A DNA stretch of 64,000 nucleotides from Pirellulaceae bacterium (GTDB taxonomy: Bacteria > Planctomycetota > Planctomycetia > Pirellulales > Pirellulaceae). The first letter of the stretch is position 1; every line of letters begins with the position of its first letter. The notes under the pieces were generated by a model. The model was given only the letters and a program-made list of their open reading frames with translations, had not been told where the DNA came from and ran no database searches. Shown in pieces: positions 52,322 through 60,235 of this stretch. The translations under genes and the position numbers were made by a program. The DNA lies in NCBI GenBank assembly GCA_028280445.1, contig JANQLU010000152.1, positions 1 to 64,000 of the forward strand, read 5' to 3'.

Positions 52322-53542
52322 TTAGCTAAACAATTTCATGGTTTTGTATTGTTTGCCGAGGATCGGTTTGCTTTTGGTTTTAAACCATTTTTCGAGAATC
52401 GTTGCGTAAAGACTTCGGTAATCAACGTTGTGTTTCAAGTCGTCTTCGAGCAAATCGGTCAGACTTGGATATTTGCCGTGGGTACCAGACTGGATACTTC
52501 CGCTGATCATAAACGCGGGGGCCGCTGCACCGTGATCCGTTCCATGGCTGGCGTTTTCACGAACGCGGCGACCGAACTCGGAAAATACGAACGCTAATGT
52601 TCGTTTGTCGTTGCCTTGATCTTTCAAATCGTCCATGAATGTTTTTACCGCATCACTCAATTCGGTCAGTAGACCAGCATGAGCTTGTGCTTGATTGGCG
52701 TGAGTGTCGAATCCATCCAGGGTGACATAGTAGACATTGGTTTTCAGGTTCGAACCAATCAATTGCGCCACCGTTGCCAATTTTCGACCAAGCCCTGTTT
52801 GTGGGTATTGGGCTTTTGTTTTGTATTTGCCCAAAATCTCTTCGACGCGCGAGCTGGTTTGAATTGCCGACACCGTGTTCGCTTGAACAAAAGTCAGCAA
52901 CTCGTTGTTTTTGTCGCGTTTGACTTTGACATTATCTTCCATCAATTTTTTTAGTTGTCGGCGATTTCCCAGTCGCAATCTAAAATCGTCCAGTGATTGC
53001 ATCGTGGGGACATGCACTTTTTCGCCGGCCAAAGCGAGCGGTTGATCTTCGCGGCCCAAATGGACTCCGGGCAAATCGCGAGCCTTGGTTTTTTGTTGGT
53101 CGAAAAATCGTCCTAACCAACCCGTCGGTGTTTGAACGTTGCGTCGATGCGCCGTATGCCACAAATCCATCGAATCGAAATGCGATCGATTGGGGTTGGG
53201 ATATCCGACGCCATTGATGACGGCAATGCGATTTTCTTCGAGCAGTTTTGCAAATCCCGACATCGAGGGATGGAACCCACAGTGATCATCAATTTTCTGA
53301 ACGGCATTTTTACCGACGGCCAATGTAAAACGGTTTTTGTAATACTCGGGATCCGCATACGGAATCACCGTGTTAATACCGTCGTTGCCTCCTGACAATT
53401 GGATGACCACCAAAATCCGGTCCGTTTTCTCGGCAATGGTCTGATGACAGGCGGCCAGCAAATAATCGGGAACACCTGCGGCCAAACCGACCAGTGCTGT
53501 CGAACCAGCAGCCGTCGAAAGAAATTGTCGTCGTGTCGTCAT
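52322..53542 (-). CDS. DUF1501 family protein
   Basis: A 406-residue protein with a Tat-type signal (TTRRQFLSTAAGSTALVGLA). The body has VVIQLSGGNDGINTVIPYAD, RSHFDSMDLWHTAHRR and EFGRRVRENASHGTDHGAAA, all typical of DUF1501, which shares a fold with sulfatases/alkaline phosphatases. The His and Asp in GTDHG fit a metal site. It is usually found directly after a DUF1800 gene, as here. The function is unknown; secreted polymer or sulfate-ester turnover is plausible. Confidence 0.94.
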   Translation of the reverse strand: MTTRRQFLSTAAGSTALVGLAAGVPDYLLAACHQTIAEKTDRILVVIQLSGGNDGINTVIPYADPEYYKNRFTLAVGKNAVQKIDDHCGFHPSMSGFAKLLEENRIAVINGVGYPNPNRSHFDSMDLWHTAHRRNVQTPTGWLGRFFDQQKTKARDLPGVHLGREDQPLALAGEKVHVPTMQSLDDFRLRLGNRRQLKKLMEDNVKVKRDKNNELLTFVQANTVSAIQTSSRVEEILGKYKTKAQYPQTGLGRKLATVAQLIGSNLKTNVYYVTLDGFDTHANQAQAHAGLLTELSDAVKTFMDDLKDQGNDKRTLAFVFSEFGRRVRENASHGTDHGAAAPAFMISGSIQSGTHGKYPSLTDLLEDDLKHNVDYRSLYATILEKWFKTKSKPILGKQYKTMKLFS

Positions 53543-53568
53543 GGCAATTCTCCACTGATGGTTTGCGT

Positions 53569-54912
53569 TTAGCTCAATTGAAATTCGGGTAACAAACTGA
53601 TGGCATGAATTAAATCGGCAACAGCGTCATGCGACTTGACCCCGCGTTTTTCTGCCAGTCGGACCAGTTTGGATTTGGCAGCTCCTGGAATCGGAACAGC
53701 CACAAGCAATTCGAGCAGTGAATCGACGGCTTGTTCAGGACGGGCAGCATTTTGTTTTCGAAGCCAGACTGCCAAATTGGAATCGGCCCATTTGGTGTTG
53801 TTGTTGCGAACGAGATCGCCAACGAGATTGGCTCGACCAAGGAGCGTTGACGAATTGATCCATTTTCGACCGCCTTCCCAACCAGCCACGTTCGGCGGAT
53901 AAAACGGCAATTGGCCAAGCTGTTCGAGCCGATTGGCCAGTTCGTTCAAATTGACCGAAGCACCAAGCGCTCGTTTGAGACCGACGGCGAATTCTACCGG
54001 CGAGCGAAGTTTTTTTCCAATCGACTGTTTGCTGTAGAAAATGTTGCTCAACAAAATTTTGCGAACCGTTTTTCCCATATCGAAATTAGATTTGCGAATT
54101 TCCTGGGCCAACGGTTCGAGCATTTCGGGTGATGGAGTGGGCTCGTCGGCGATGAAAAACCGATAAAGTTTTTTCGCAATAAACCTTGGCGCGGCCGCTT
54201 GAGCCAACACGATTTTGATGGCGTCTTCACCGCCAAAATTTCCAGATTGCGACAGGAATTTTTTGACGCCATTGTCGTGCTGATAGGGATTGAATCGAAA
54301 TTTCTTGCGTCGAATTTCCCAGCCCGTAAAACAACGAGCCATTTGTTTAATATCCGTTTCGGTGTAATTGCCTGATTCCAGGCAAAACAGTTCCATGAGT
54401 TCACGAGCGAAATTCTCATTGGGACGTGTTTTTCGATTTTCCTGCGAATCGAGATAAATCAGCATCGCAGGATCTCTGGCGATGGCGCTGACCATTTTTT
54501 CGAATTTGCCGAGAGCGTTGTTTCTGAGAATTCGGTTTTGATCCAACATGGCATCTGCCGAATTCACTTTGGCGGCACTGGTGGCAAAATGACCATGCCA
54601 AAACAAAGTCATTTTTTCTAACAACTGATCAGGTGTGAATCGCATTCGATACAACCACCAGGCGGACAGCGATCGTGTTTCTCGCGCGGCGAGCAATGTC
54701 GCGCCCATTTTTTTCATCATCGAATCGAACTTGGTCGTTTCGACATTGAACAATCGGTCAACGCATTTTTCCAGGCCAAGTTTTTGACCGGATTTTAATT
54801 CGTCAGGAGTTGCTGCGAATCCGGCGCGACGATACAGATGAGCGACGTGTCGCTTGGTCCAATTTTTTACATCGGCTTGTTTCCAGGCGGATTTGGGATC
54901 ATCCATTTTCAT
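53569..54912 (-). CDS. DUF1800 family protein
   Basis: A 447-residue protein beginning MKMDDPKSAWKQADVKNWTK and RHVAHLYRRAGFAATPDELK, the start of DUF1800. ENFARELMELFCLESGNYTE and LTLFWHGHFATS-like segments (MTLFWHGHFATSAAKV) are diagnostic. It precedes the DUF1501 gene by 26 bases, the standard planctomycete pairing. Its start overlaps the end of the upstream gene by four bases (ATGA), so translation is coupled. Biochemical function is unknown. Confidence 0.94.
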   Translation of the reverse strand: MKMDDPKSAWKQADVKNWTKRHVAHLYRRAGFAATPDELKSGQKLGLEKCVDRLFNVETTKFDSMMKKMGATLLAARETRSLSAWWLYRMRFTPDQLLEKMTLFWHGHFATSAAKVNSADAMLDQNRILRNNALGKFEKMVSAIARDPAMLIYLDSQENRKTRPNENFARELMELFCLESGNYTETDIKQMARCFTGWEIRRKKFRFNPYQHDNGVKKFLSQSGNFGGEDAIKIVLAQAAAPRFIAKKLYRFFIADEPTPSPEMLEPLAQEIRKSNFDMGKTVRKILLSNIFYSKQSIGKKLRSPVEFAVGLKRALGASVNLNELANRLEQLGQLPFYPPNVAGWEGGRKWINSSTLLGRANLVGDLVRNNNTKWADSNLAVWLRKQNAARPEQAVDSLLELLVAVPIPGAAKSKLVRLAEKRGVKSHDAVADLIHAISLLPEFQLS

Positions 54913-56666
54913 TTTGCGTCTCCCAAATTCAATTCCAAATTGAGTTCGAGACGATCCGAGTGGTTTTGTAAATCCAGCGAAGCGTTTTTAGCGTGCTTGA
55001 GCAATTTCAGGAAAACGTCAATCCGTTTTGCCGCCGTTTTTTCATCCAAACCTTCTTCGAGCATTTGTTGAGCGACCAATGAATCGCGATTGTCGGCCAG
55101 GATTTTGTTCAGCGCTTTGCCATCAATGTTGATTGCAGAATTCGTGTTTTTCGCTGTTTTCGTTCCACCTTTGCGCGCGATTTGAACCAGTTCGCGAGCC
55201 AGCTGATCCGTACTGGAAATGATGAAGTAGTCACCAACAAAAGCGACCGACGGCGAAAAATTGTAATTGATCAACCCTTTGTCCGAGGCATCGTCCGACA
55301 TGTAAGTCGTCGTCACAATTTTTGCATCTTTTGATTTTTCTGTTTCCATATCCAGCTGTGGCTGGCCTTGTTGGGACAGTGCGATGTTGGTAAATCCAAT
55401 CACACTTTGGAAACCCACCTTGAATCGCTGCTGAATTTTCTTGGGATCTTTTAATTGAAAAACTGCAGCAAAAGCGGGCAGTTTGATATCCGGTTTGGGT
55501 GTTTTGAGTTTCGAGAAATCTTGCAGCGAGCCAATGATTTGAACGCCGGGTTTTAAGGCACCGAGAATTTCTTCGCCAAAATCGAGACCGGAAAACAACG
55601 TCGAGAATTGACTATCGGCCTGTGCGAGTTCGGCAATGTGTTTTTCCTCGAACAAATCTTCTTTGGCCAGCCATAATCCTGCGATATCGCGATAACTGGT
55701 GATCGAAAACATCTGCTTGGAAGGAAGCAAAAGATTGGGAGCGACCCCCTGCCCTTTCGGGCCAAAGTAAAACTCACGAGGTTTGGAAACCCATTTGGCG
55801 TTGTGCGGAGTTGCTGCAGAGATACGCAATTTATCTTTGTCGACATATAAATTGGAAACTGCATAATCCGCTTTTTGAATATTGCTGAGAATACCACCGG
55901 CCAACAATTCGACGGCGATGTTTTCCGTTTTGTTGTTGATCGCTTTGGCGAGTTGCTTGTTGGACTTGAGCAATTTGAGATCAACGAACAATCGCGCTGC
56001 CGATTTGCCGCGGAGCAATTTTTGCGAAGCTTTGAAATGTGATTGATGTGCGATCGAGTCTTTGGTTTTATCCAGGAAACGATCGGCGATGTCTTTTCCG
56101 ATTTTTTTGTTACTGGCAATCAACAGTTTGTCGCCCAACAGAGCGATGGCGGCATTTTGAACTTCGTAGGTTGTCAGGCCTCGGTAATTGGACTTTTTGA
56201 TCTTTGCGTCGATTCCCATTTTTTTTGAATCGTTCATCAACTCAACCAGTTTTTCAACGAGGGAGTTGAGAGTCGATTTGTTTTTTGCATGTGCGATGAC
56301 GGCGAATCCATTGGAACTTGGGTCAAACGCCGCATACAAACCGTGATGGGTCAGTTGCCCAACGGCTTCGTTCCATTTCATTTCCAACTGGTATTCCAAA
56401 ACGCGGCGGGCCACGTTCAGTTGCCGAAACTGTGTCGACTTCATGGCTTTTTTGACATCCTCGATGTCTTCGACCGATTGGCGAATCGGATGTTCGAGGA
56501 TCGTTTCAATCAGCGCTGATGGTTCAGAGACCGAAAGCACGGCGACCGATTGTTTGGGAAACAAATGGACCGCCGAATTCTGTGTTTGCTGAGCGGAAAC
56601 GGAAATGGCTTGAAGTGTTGCCAGACAAGTAACGATGGCACAGAGTGTGCGCGGAACCCAACGCAT
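54909..56666 (-). CDS. Secreted DUF3352-like protein
   Basis: A 585-residue protein with a signal peptide (TLCAIVTCLATLQAISVSAQ). The pattern of alternating helices and strands, with FPKQSVAVLSVSEPSALIET, GLYAAFDPSSNGFAVIAHAK and TTYEVQNAAIALLGDKLLIA, resembles DUF3352-type secreted proteins. It appears to contain an internal duplication: a second segment near residues 350-480 (PAFAAVFQLKDPKKIQQRFK, SVAFVGDYFIISSTDQLARE) repeats the arrangement. It is the first gene of the operon with DUF1800 and DUF1501 and could be their secreted partner. The role is unknown. Confidence 0.78.
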   Translation of the reverse strand: MRWVPRTLCAIVTCLATLQAISVSAQQTQNSAVHLFPKQSVAVLSVSEPSALIETILEHPIRQSVEDIEDVKKAMKSTQFRQLNVARRVLEYQLEMKWNEAVGQLTHHGLYAAFDPSSNGFAVIAHAKNKSTLNSLVEKLVELMNDSKKMGIDAKIKKSNYRGLTTYEVQNAAIALLGDKLLIASNKKIGKDIADRFLDKTKDSIAHQSHFKASQKLLRGKSAARLFVDLKLLKSNKQLAKAINNKTENIAVELLAGGILSNIQKADYAVSNLYVDKDKLRISAATPHNAKWVSKPREFYFGPKGQGVAPNLLLPSKQMFSITSYRDIAGLWLAKEDLFEEKHIAELAQADSQFSTLFSGLDFGEEILGALKPGVQIIGSLQDFSKLKTPKPDIKLPAFAAVFQLKDPKKIQQRFKVGFQSVIGFTNIALSQQGQPQLDMETEKSKDAKIVTTTYMSDDASDKGLINYNFSPSVAFVGDYFIISSTDQLARELVQIARKGGTKTAKNTNSAINIDGKALNKILADNRDSLVAQQMLEEGLDEKTAAKRIDVFLKLLKHAKNASLDLQNHSDRLELNLELNLGDAK

Positions 56667-56842
56667 GGTAGTCTCCCAAATAAGCTGACCAATTTGTTGT
56701 TATTTTTATAGAGGCCGTTCTTCGCAATATACACCCGACGCTTGGATGTTTTGTTTCGAACATTTCTGTTTTTTCCAAAAGATTGCTTTTTTGACGAGTT
56801 TTTGATGAAAGACCCTCGGTTGGCTGCGTTTTCAAGTTCCCG

Positions 56843-56914
56843 AATCTTACGAGCACGAAGCGCATGCGAGTGATTTGACCGAACAAAACCACTCGCTTGC
56901 CTTCGAGCTTGTAA
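56843..56914. repeat. Family D palindromic repeat, copy D3
   Basis: Arms TTACGAGCACGAAGCGCATG-CGAGTG and CCACTCGCTTGCCTTCGAGC-TTGTAAG. The central loop has diverged from D1 and D2. Confidence 0.85.
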
Positions 56915-56921
56915 GGAATAT

Positions 56922-56955
56922 GGTCCCTCGCTCACGCTTCGGGTTTGCGATTTTT
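56922..56955. repeat. Family C repeat, half copy C5
   Basis: GGTCCCTCGCTCACGCTTCG-GGTTTGCGATTTTT, right arm only, eight bases after D3. Confidence 0.88.
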
Positions 56956-57166
56956 GCGGGGCGGACCAAGCCATTACCAAGGCGTTTAAAAACCGTCACC
57001 TGAGGTTTCACATTTTTCGTTTTGCCCGCCGTCTGCGCCATTTTGTCTACCGTCTGCGACATCGATCGACTGACCGTTTTGAAATTTGCGTATCAATCAG
57101 ATGAGCGATTCCGGTGAGTCGCGTTTTCGATGAACGTTTCAAAAACGCATTTTTGGGAAAATTGAA

Positions 57167-58237
57167 ATGAAATCCATGCAAAGACAACTGATGTGGGCGG
57201 CCATAGTCATTTTTGTTGTTGGGCCCCTGATGAATCCATCAGCGATGATGGGACAACAGGACAAAGACGAGGACAAAGATAAATTTTTGAATTGGTATTA
57301 CAACGTCGACAAAAATCGAGTTGCCATCAACGGTTACGACCTGGTGAGCTACCATCATAACGCGAAACCTGTCAAAGGAGACGCTCGTCAGCAAGTGACC
57401 TACGAAGGCATCGTTTACCGATTTGCAAATGATGCGAACAAGAAAAAATTTGCAGCCAATCCGAAAAAATACTTGCCGCAATTCGGCGGCTGGTGCGCGT
57501 TTCTGATGGGAGTCGACGGAAAAAATGGTCCGCCGCCACGGCGGTTTCCACCCAATCCAACCCACTTCAAAATTGTCGATGGCAAATTGTATCTGTTTCT
57601 GCGACGACCAAACGTCGATGGTAAGAAACGCTGGGAAGCCAATGCGGAAACTATGATCAAAAATGCAAATGCGTTTTGGGCGTCGCGTATCCAAATTGGC
57701 AAAAAATATGGCGCAAAACCCGCTGGGTTACATCCGTTGGCGCGGATGGAAACGCTACAGTTTCAATTTTTTATTGGCCAATGGAAAAGCAAGTACAAGG
57801 TTCGGCTGTCGACAACACAACCCGGTTATTCGCCCGAGATCCAAGGAATGTGGAAGGCCTGGTATGGCTGGGATGGATTCGCCATTTACGATGACTGGAA
57901 ACAGGTCGGTGCCATCGGCGGAAATAGCGGACCGGCCATCCGATCGTATGATCCGATCAACCAAAAATGGGTCATGCACTACATTCCGATTAATGCTCCA
58001 ATAGAAACGGTGTGGGCCATGACCGGCAAGTTCGACGAGAAAGGCGAACTTCACGGTGAAATGAAAGGCAGTGACGGTCGGGGAAACAAATTCTTGCAAA
58101 GAATCCATTTTATCAATATCAGCGCAGACCATTTTTCATGGCGGTCGGATCGATCGTATGATGGTGGCAAAACCTGGATCAAAGATTGGGGTGTCGGTGA
58201 GAATTACCGGGTCAAATCAGAAAAAAATCGTGGCTGA
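57167..58237 (+). CDS. Secreted YHS-domain protein with C-terminal DUF1579-like domain
   Basis: A 356-residue protein. Signal peptide MWAAIVIFVVGPLMNPSAMM. Residues about 48-125 form a YHS domain (VAINGYDLVSYHHNAKPVKG, ANDANKKKFAANPKKYLPQF), of the kind that binds metal or haem-like ligands. Residues about 200-345 (ETLQFQFFIGQWKSKYKVRL and MHYIPINAPIETVWAMTGKF) resemble DUF1579, a lipocalin-like domain. The next gene, a histidine kinase, overlaps its stop by eight bases, so all three genes form an operon. It is likely an extracytoplasmic ligand-binding partner of that kinase. Confidence 0.82.
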   Translation: MKSMQRQLMWAAIVIFVVGPLMNPSAMMGQQDKDEDKDKFLNWYYNVDKNRVAINGYDLVSYHHNAKPVKGDARQQVTYEGIVYRFANDANKKKFAANPKKYLPQFGGWCAFLMGVDGKNGPPPRRFPPNPTHFKIVDGKLYLFLRRPNVDGKKRWEANAETMIKNANAFWASRIQIGKKYGAKPAGLHPLARMETLQFQFFIGQWKSKYKVRLSTTQPGYSPEIQGMWKAWYGWDGFAIYDDWKQVGAIGGNSGPAIRSYDPINQKWVMHYIPINAPIETVWAMTGKFDEKGELHGEMKGSDGRGNKFLQRIHFINISADHFSWRSDRSYDGGKTWIKDWGVGENYRVKSEKNRG

Positions 58238-59345
58238 TGCAGAGTCATCGTTGGACGGCTACGGCCCGGAAAATTCTTGGAGCCTTCGAGCGCGGTGCCT
58301 GATTTGGGCGGGCACCGGCACGTTTTTGACTTTGGTGTTCGCGCTGAGCGACGCGATTGTGCTCGGGTCAGTTCGACCGTTGTATCTGATCGTTTTAGGA
58401 TTTCTTTGCGCTACGGTCTGGTTGTTGATCACGCCCTGGATTCAACGCTGGACTCGTTGGATTCCGATCGGAACGCCCGTCAACATGACGGCGATCGCGA
58501 TCCATTTTCCAATATCGATTCTTTGGGCATTGGTTTGTACGACCGGGTTTGCGGGTTTGATCTATGTCGTAGAGGGTTTGATGAATGCCGATCCTCCGAC
58601 TTGGAACATGGCTTTTCGCAGTTCAACATTTTACTTTCTGCTGGCCAACTCAATTTTTTACTGGTTGGTTGTTGTGGTGCAGACCGTTGGCGATTATTCC
58701 AACAAGCTGAGAAGGATAGAGAGAAAAACAGCCGACACCGAACGTCAATTGGCGCTGGCAAAAATGGAAGTGTTGCGGATGCAAATGCAACCGCATTTCC
58801 TGTTCAATGCGCTCAACAGCGTCGCCGCGTTGATTCGGATTGATCAACGGCAGCAGGCGATTACCGCGATTACCAAACTCAGCGAGATGTTGCGGACCAG
58901 TCTCGACCAAAACGATTCAGCCACGGCACCGTTACAGGACGAACTCGATATCGTTGAAAAATATGTCGAGCTGGAACAGATTCGATTTGGCGAGCGACTT
59001 CGATTTCAAGTTGATGTCGATGACCAGGCAGCTGAAAAAATGGTCCCTCGCTGGATTTTGCAGCCGCTGGTAGAAAATGCGATTCGGCATGGGATTGAGT
59101 CGGATCTGGATGCCGGCAAAATTGATTTGTCAGCAAAATTAGACGGTCACAAAATGATGATTGTCGTCCGCGATGATGGGATGGGAGTTTCGTCCAACAC
59201 GGATGAGCGCATCGGTCTGGGGAACACGCGCCAACGATTACAAGATTTGTTTGGTTCCGAGTTTCGATTTGAAATCATCGAGTTGGAAAAAGGCTGTTGC
59301 GTCCAGGTAGAGTTTCCCGTCCAACAAAACGGTAACGCATCATGA
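58230..59345 (+). CDS. Sensor histidine kinase, LytS/YehU type
   Basis: A 371-residue kinase. I propose the GTG at 58230, which overlaps the upstream gene; the frame is open from 58071 and no strong ribosome site is seen, so this is uncertain. Four hydrophobic helices lie at about residues 20-160. The kinase core has QMQPHFLFNALNSVAALIRI with the phospho-acceptor His, a coupled helix, and the ATP-binding QPLVENAIRHGIESDL and DDGMGVSSNTDERIGLGNTR. The family (PF06580 type) works with LytTR regulators. Its stop overlaps the regulator start by four bases. Confidence 0.93.
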   Translation: MADAESSLDGYGPENSWSLRARCLIWAGTGTFLTLVFALSDAIVLGSVRPLYLIVLGFLCATVWLLITPWIQRWTRWIPIGTPVNMTAIAIHFPISILWALVCTTGFAGLIYVVEGLMNADPPTWNMAFRSSTFYFLLANSIFYWLVVVVQTVGDYSNKLRRIERKTADTERQLALAKMEVLRMQMQPHFLFNALNSVAALIRIDQRQQAITAITKLSEMLRTSLDQNDSATAPLQDELDIVEKYVELEQIRFGERLRFQVDVDDQAAEKMVPRWILQPLVENAIRHGIESDLDAGKIDLSAKLDGHKMMIVVRDDGMGVSSNTDERIGLGNTRQRLQDLFGSEFRFEIIELEKGCCVQVEFPVQQNGNAS

Positions 59346-60094
59346 TTCGCTGCTATATCGTTGATGACGAACCACTGGCGCGGCAAAGTCTGCAACAGTT
59401 GCTGATGCAAACGAAGGATTTTCATGCGGATTTTGTCAGTGGCGACGCCGAAGCGGCCCTTCAAAGGATCATCGACAACCCGCCTGATTTGATCTTTCTC
59501 GATATCAAAATGCCGCGACTCGATGGCATGTCGTTACTGAAAAAATTGAAACAGGAGTTGCCGAGTTCTGCGGCTCCCTATGTGGTGCTGGTAACAGCTT
59601 TTGACGATTACGCGATTCAAGCGTTTGAGTATGAAACACTGGATTATTTGGTCAAACCATTTGATGACGCGCGATTTGAGATCACGCTCGATCGCGCTCG
59701 CCAACGTTTGACGTCAAATGCGAACTCATCAGTGGACATCGCCCGCGGACACCGCACTGGTGGGCGGATCGAATTCAAAGTTAGCGGCGGTTCGGTGTTA
59801 CTGTCGCCCACAGAAATCTGCTGGGTCGAGGCGCGCGGGCACTACGTTTTGATTCACGCGCTGAGGCGATCGTATCTGGTGCGACAACGAATTCGTGATA
59901 CAGAGAAACATCTTCAGTCGTTTCGGTTCGTCCGCGTCCATCGAAGCGCGCTGGTCAATCCGGCTCAAATTGTTCGACAAACAAAATCCCGTGAACAAGG
60001 GCGAATCCTGGAATTGACCGATGGCAGCAAGGTGACCGTCAGTCGTCGACGGTGGCAAGAAGTCCGTGAGAAACTTGATTCGGGCTTGTGTTGA
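59342..60094 (+). CDS. LytTR-family response regulator
   Basis: A 250-residue regulator. The receiver has Asp8/Asp9, phospho-acceptor Asp54 in LIFLDIKMPRLDG, Thr85 and Lys105 in DYLVKPFDD. A short linker leads to a LytTR DNA-binding domain (from about 140, VSGGSVLLSPTEICWVEARG to RVHRSALVNPAQIVRQTK). LytTR proteins bind two direct repeats about 21 bases apart. The start overlaps the kinase stop by four bases (ATGA), so they are translationally coupled. Targets are not evident here; the operon's own upstream region is one candidate. Confidence 0.95.
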   Translation: MIRCYIVDDEPLARQSLQQLLMQTKDFHADFVSGDAEAALQRIIDNPPDLIFLDIKMPRLDGMSLLKKLKQELPSSAAPYVVLVTAFDDYAIQAFEYETLDYLVKPFDDARFEITLDRARQRLTSNANSSVDIARGHRTGGRIEFKVSGGSVLLSPTEICWVEARGHYVLIHALRRSYLVRQRIRDTEKHLQSFRFVRVHRSALVNPAQIVRQTKSREQGRILELTDGSKVTVSRRRWQEVREKLDSGLC

Positions 60095-60197
60095 TTAAAT
60101 CGGAAAGTTGTGAATTTGAGTTGAGCGGCGAGGCGCTAGCCGCCGGTATTCGAGGGTTCACCGGCGGCTAGCGCCTTGCCGCTCACCAATAATCAAC
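60090..60197. repeat. Family A element, 108-base extended form, copy A7
   Basis: GTTGATTAAATCGGAA...ATCAAC, with the same flanks and length as 26120-26227, and 27-base A arms at 60122-60186. It overlaps the last codons and stop of the LytTR gene: the stop TGA of that gene lies inside the left flank. It lies between convergent genes. No target duplication is evident. Confidence 0.93.
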
Positions 60198-60235
60198 ACT
60201 ACCAAGTTCGTTTTTCGAAGGTGCTCAGAAGTCAA

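Larger units (their letters stand above)
56667..57166. other. Intergenic region with D and half-C repeats
   Basis: 500 bases between divergent operons. D3 and a half C copy lie at 56843-56955. The outer 175 bases on the left and 210 on the right hold no recognisable gene; they must contain the two promoters. No clear -35/-10 pair was chosen. Confidence 0.6.
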
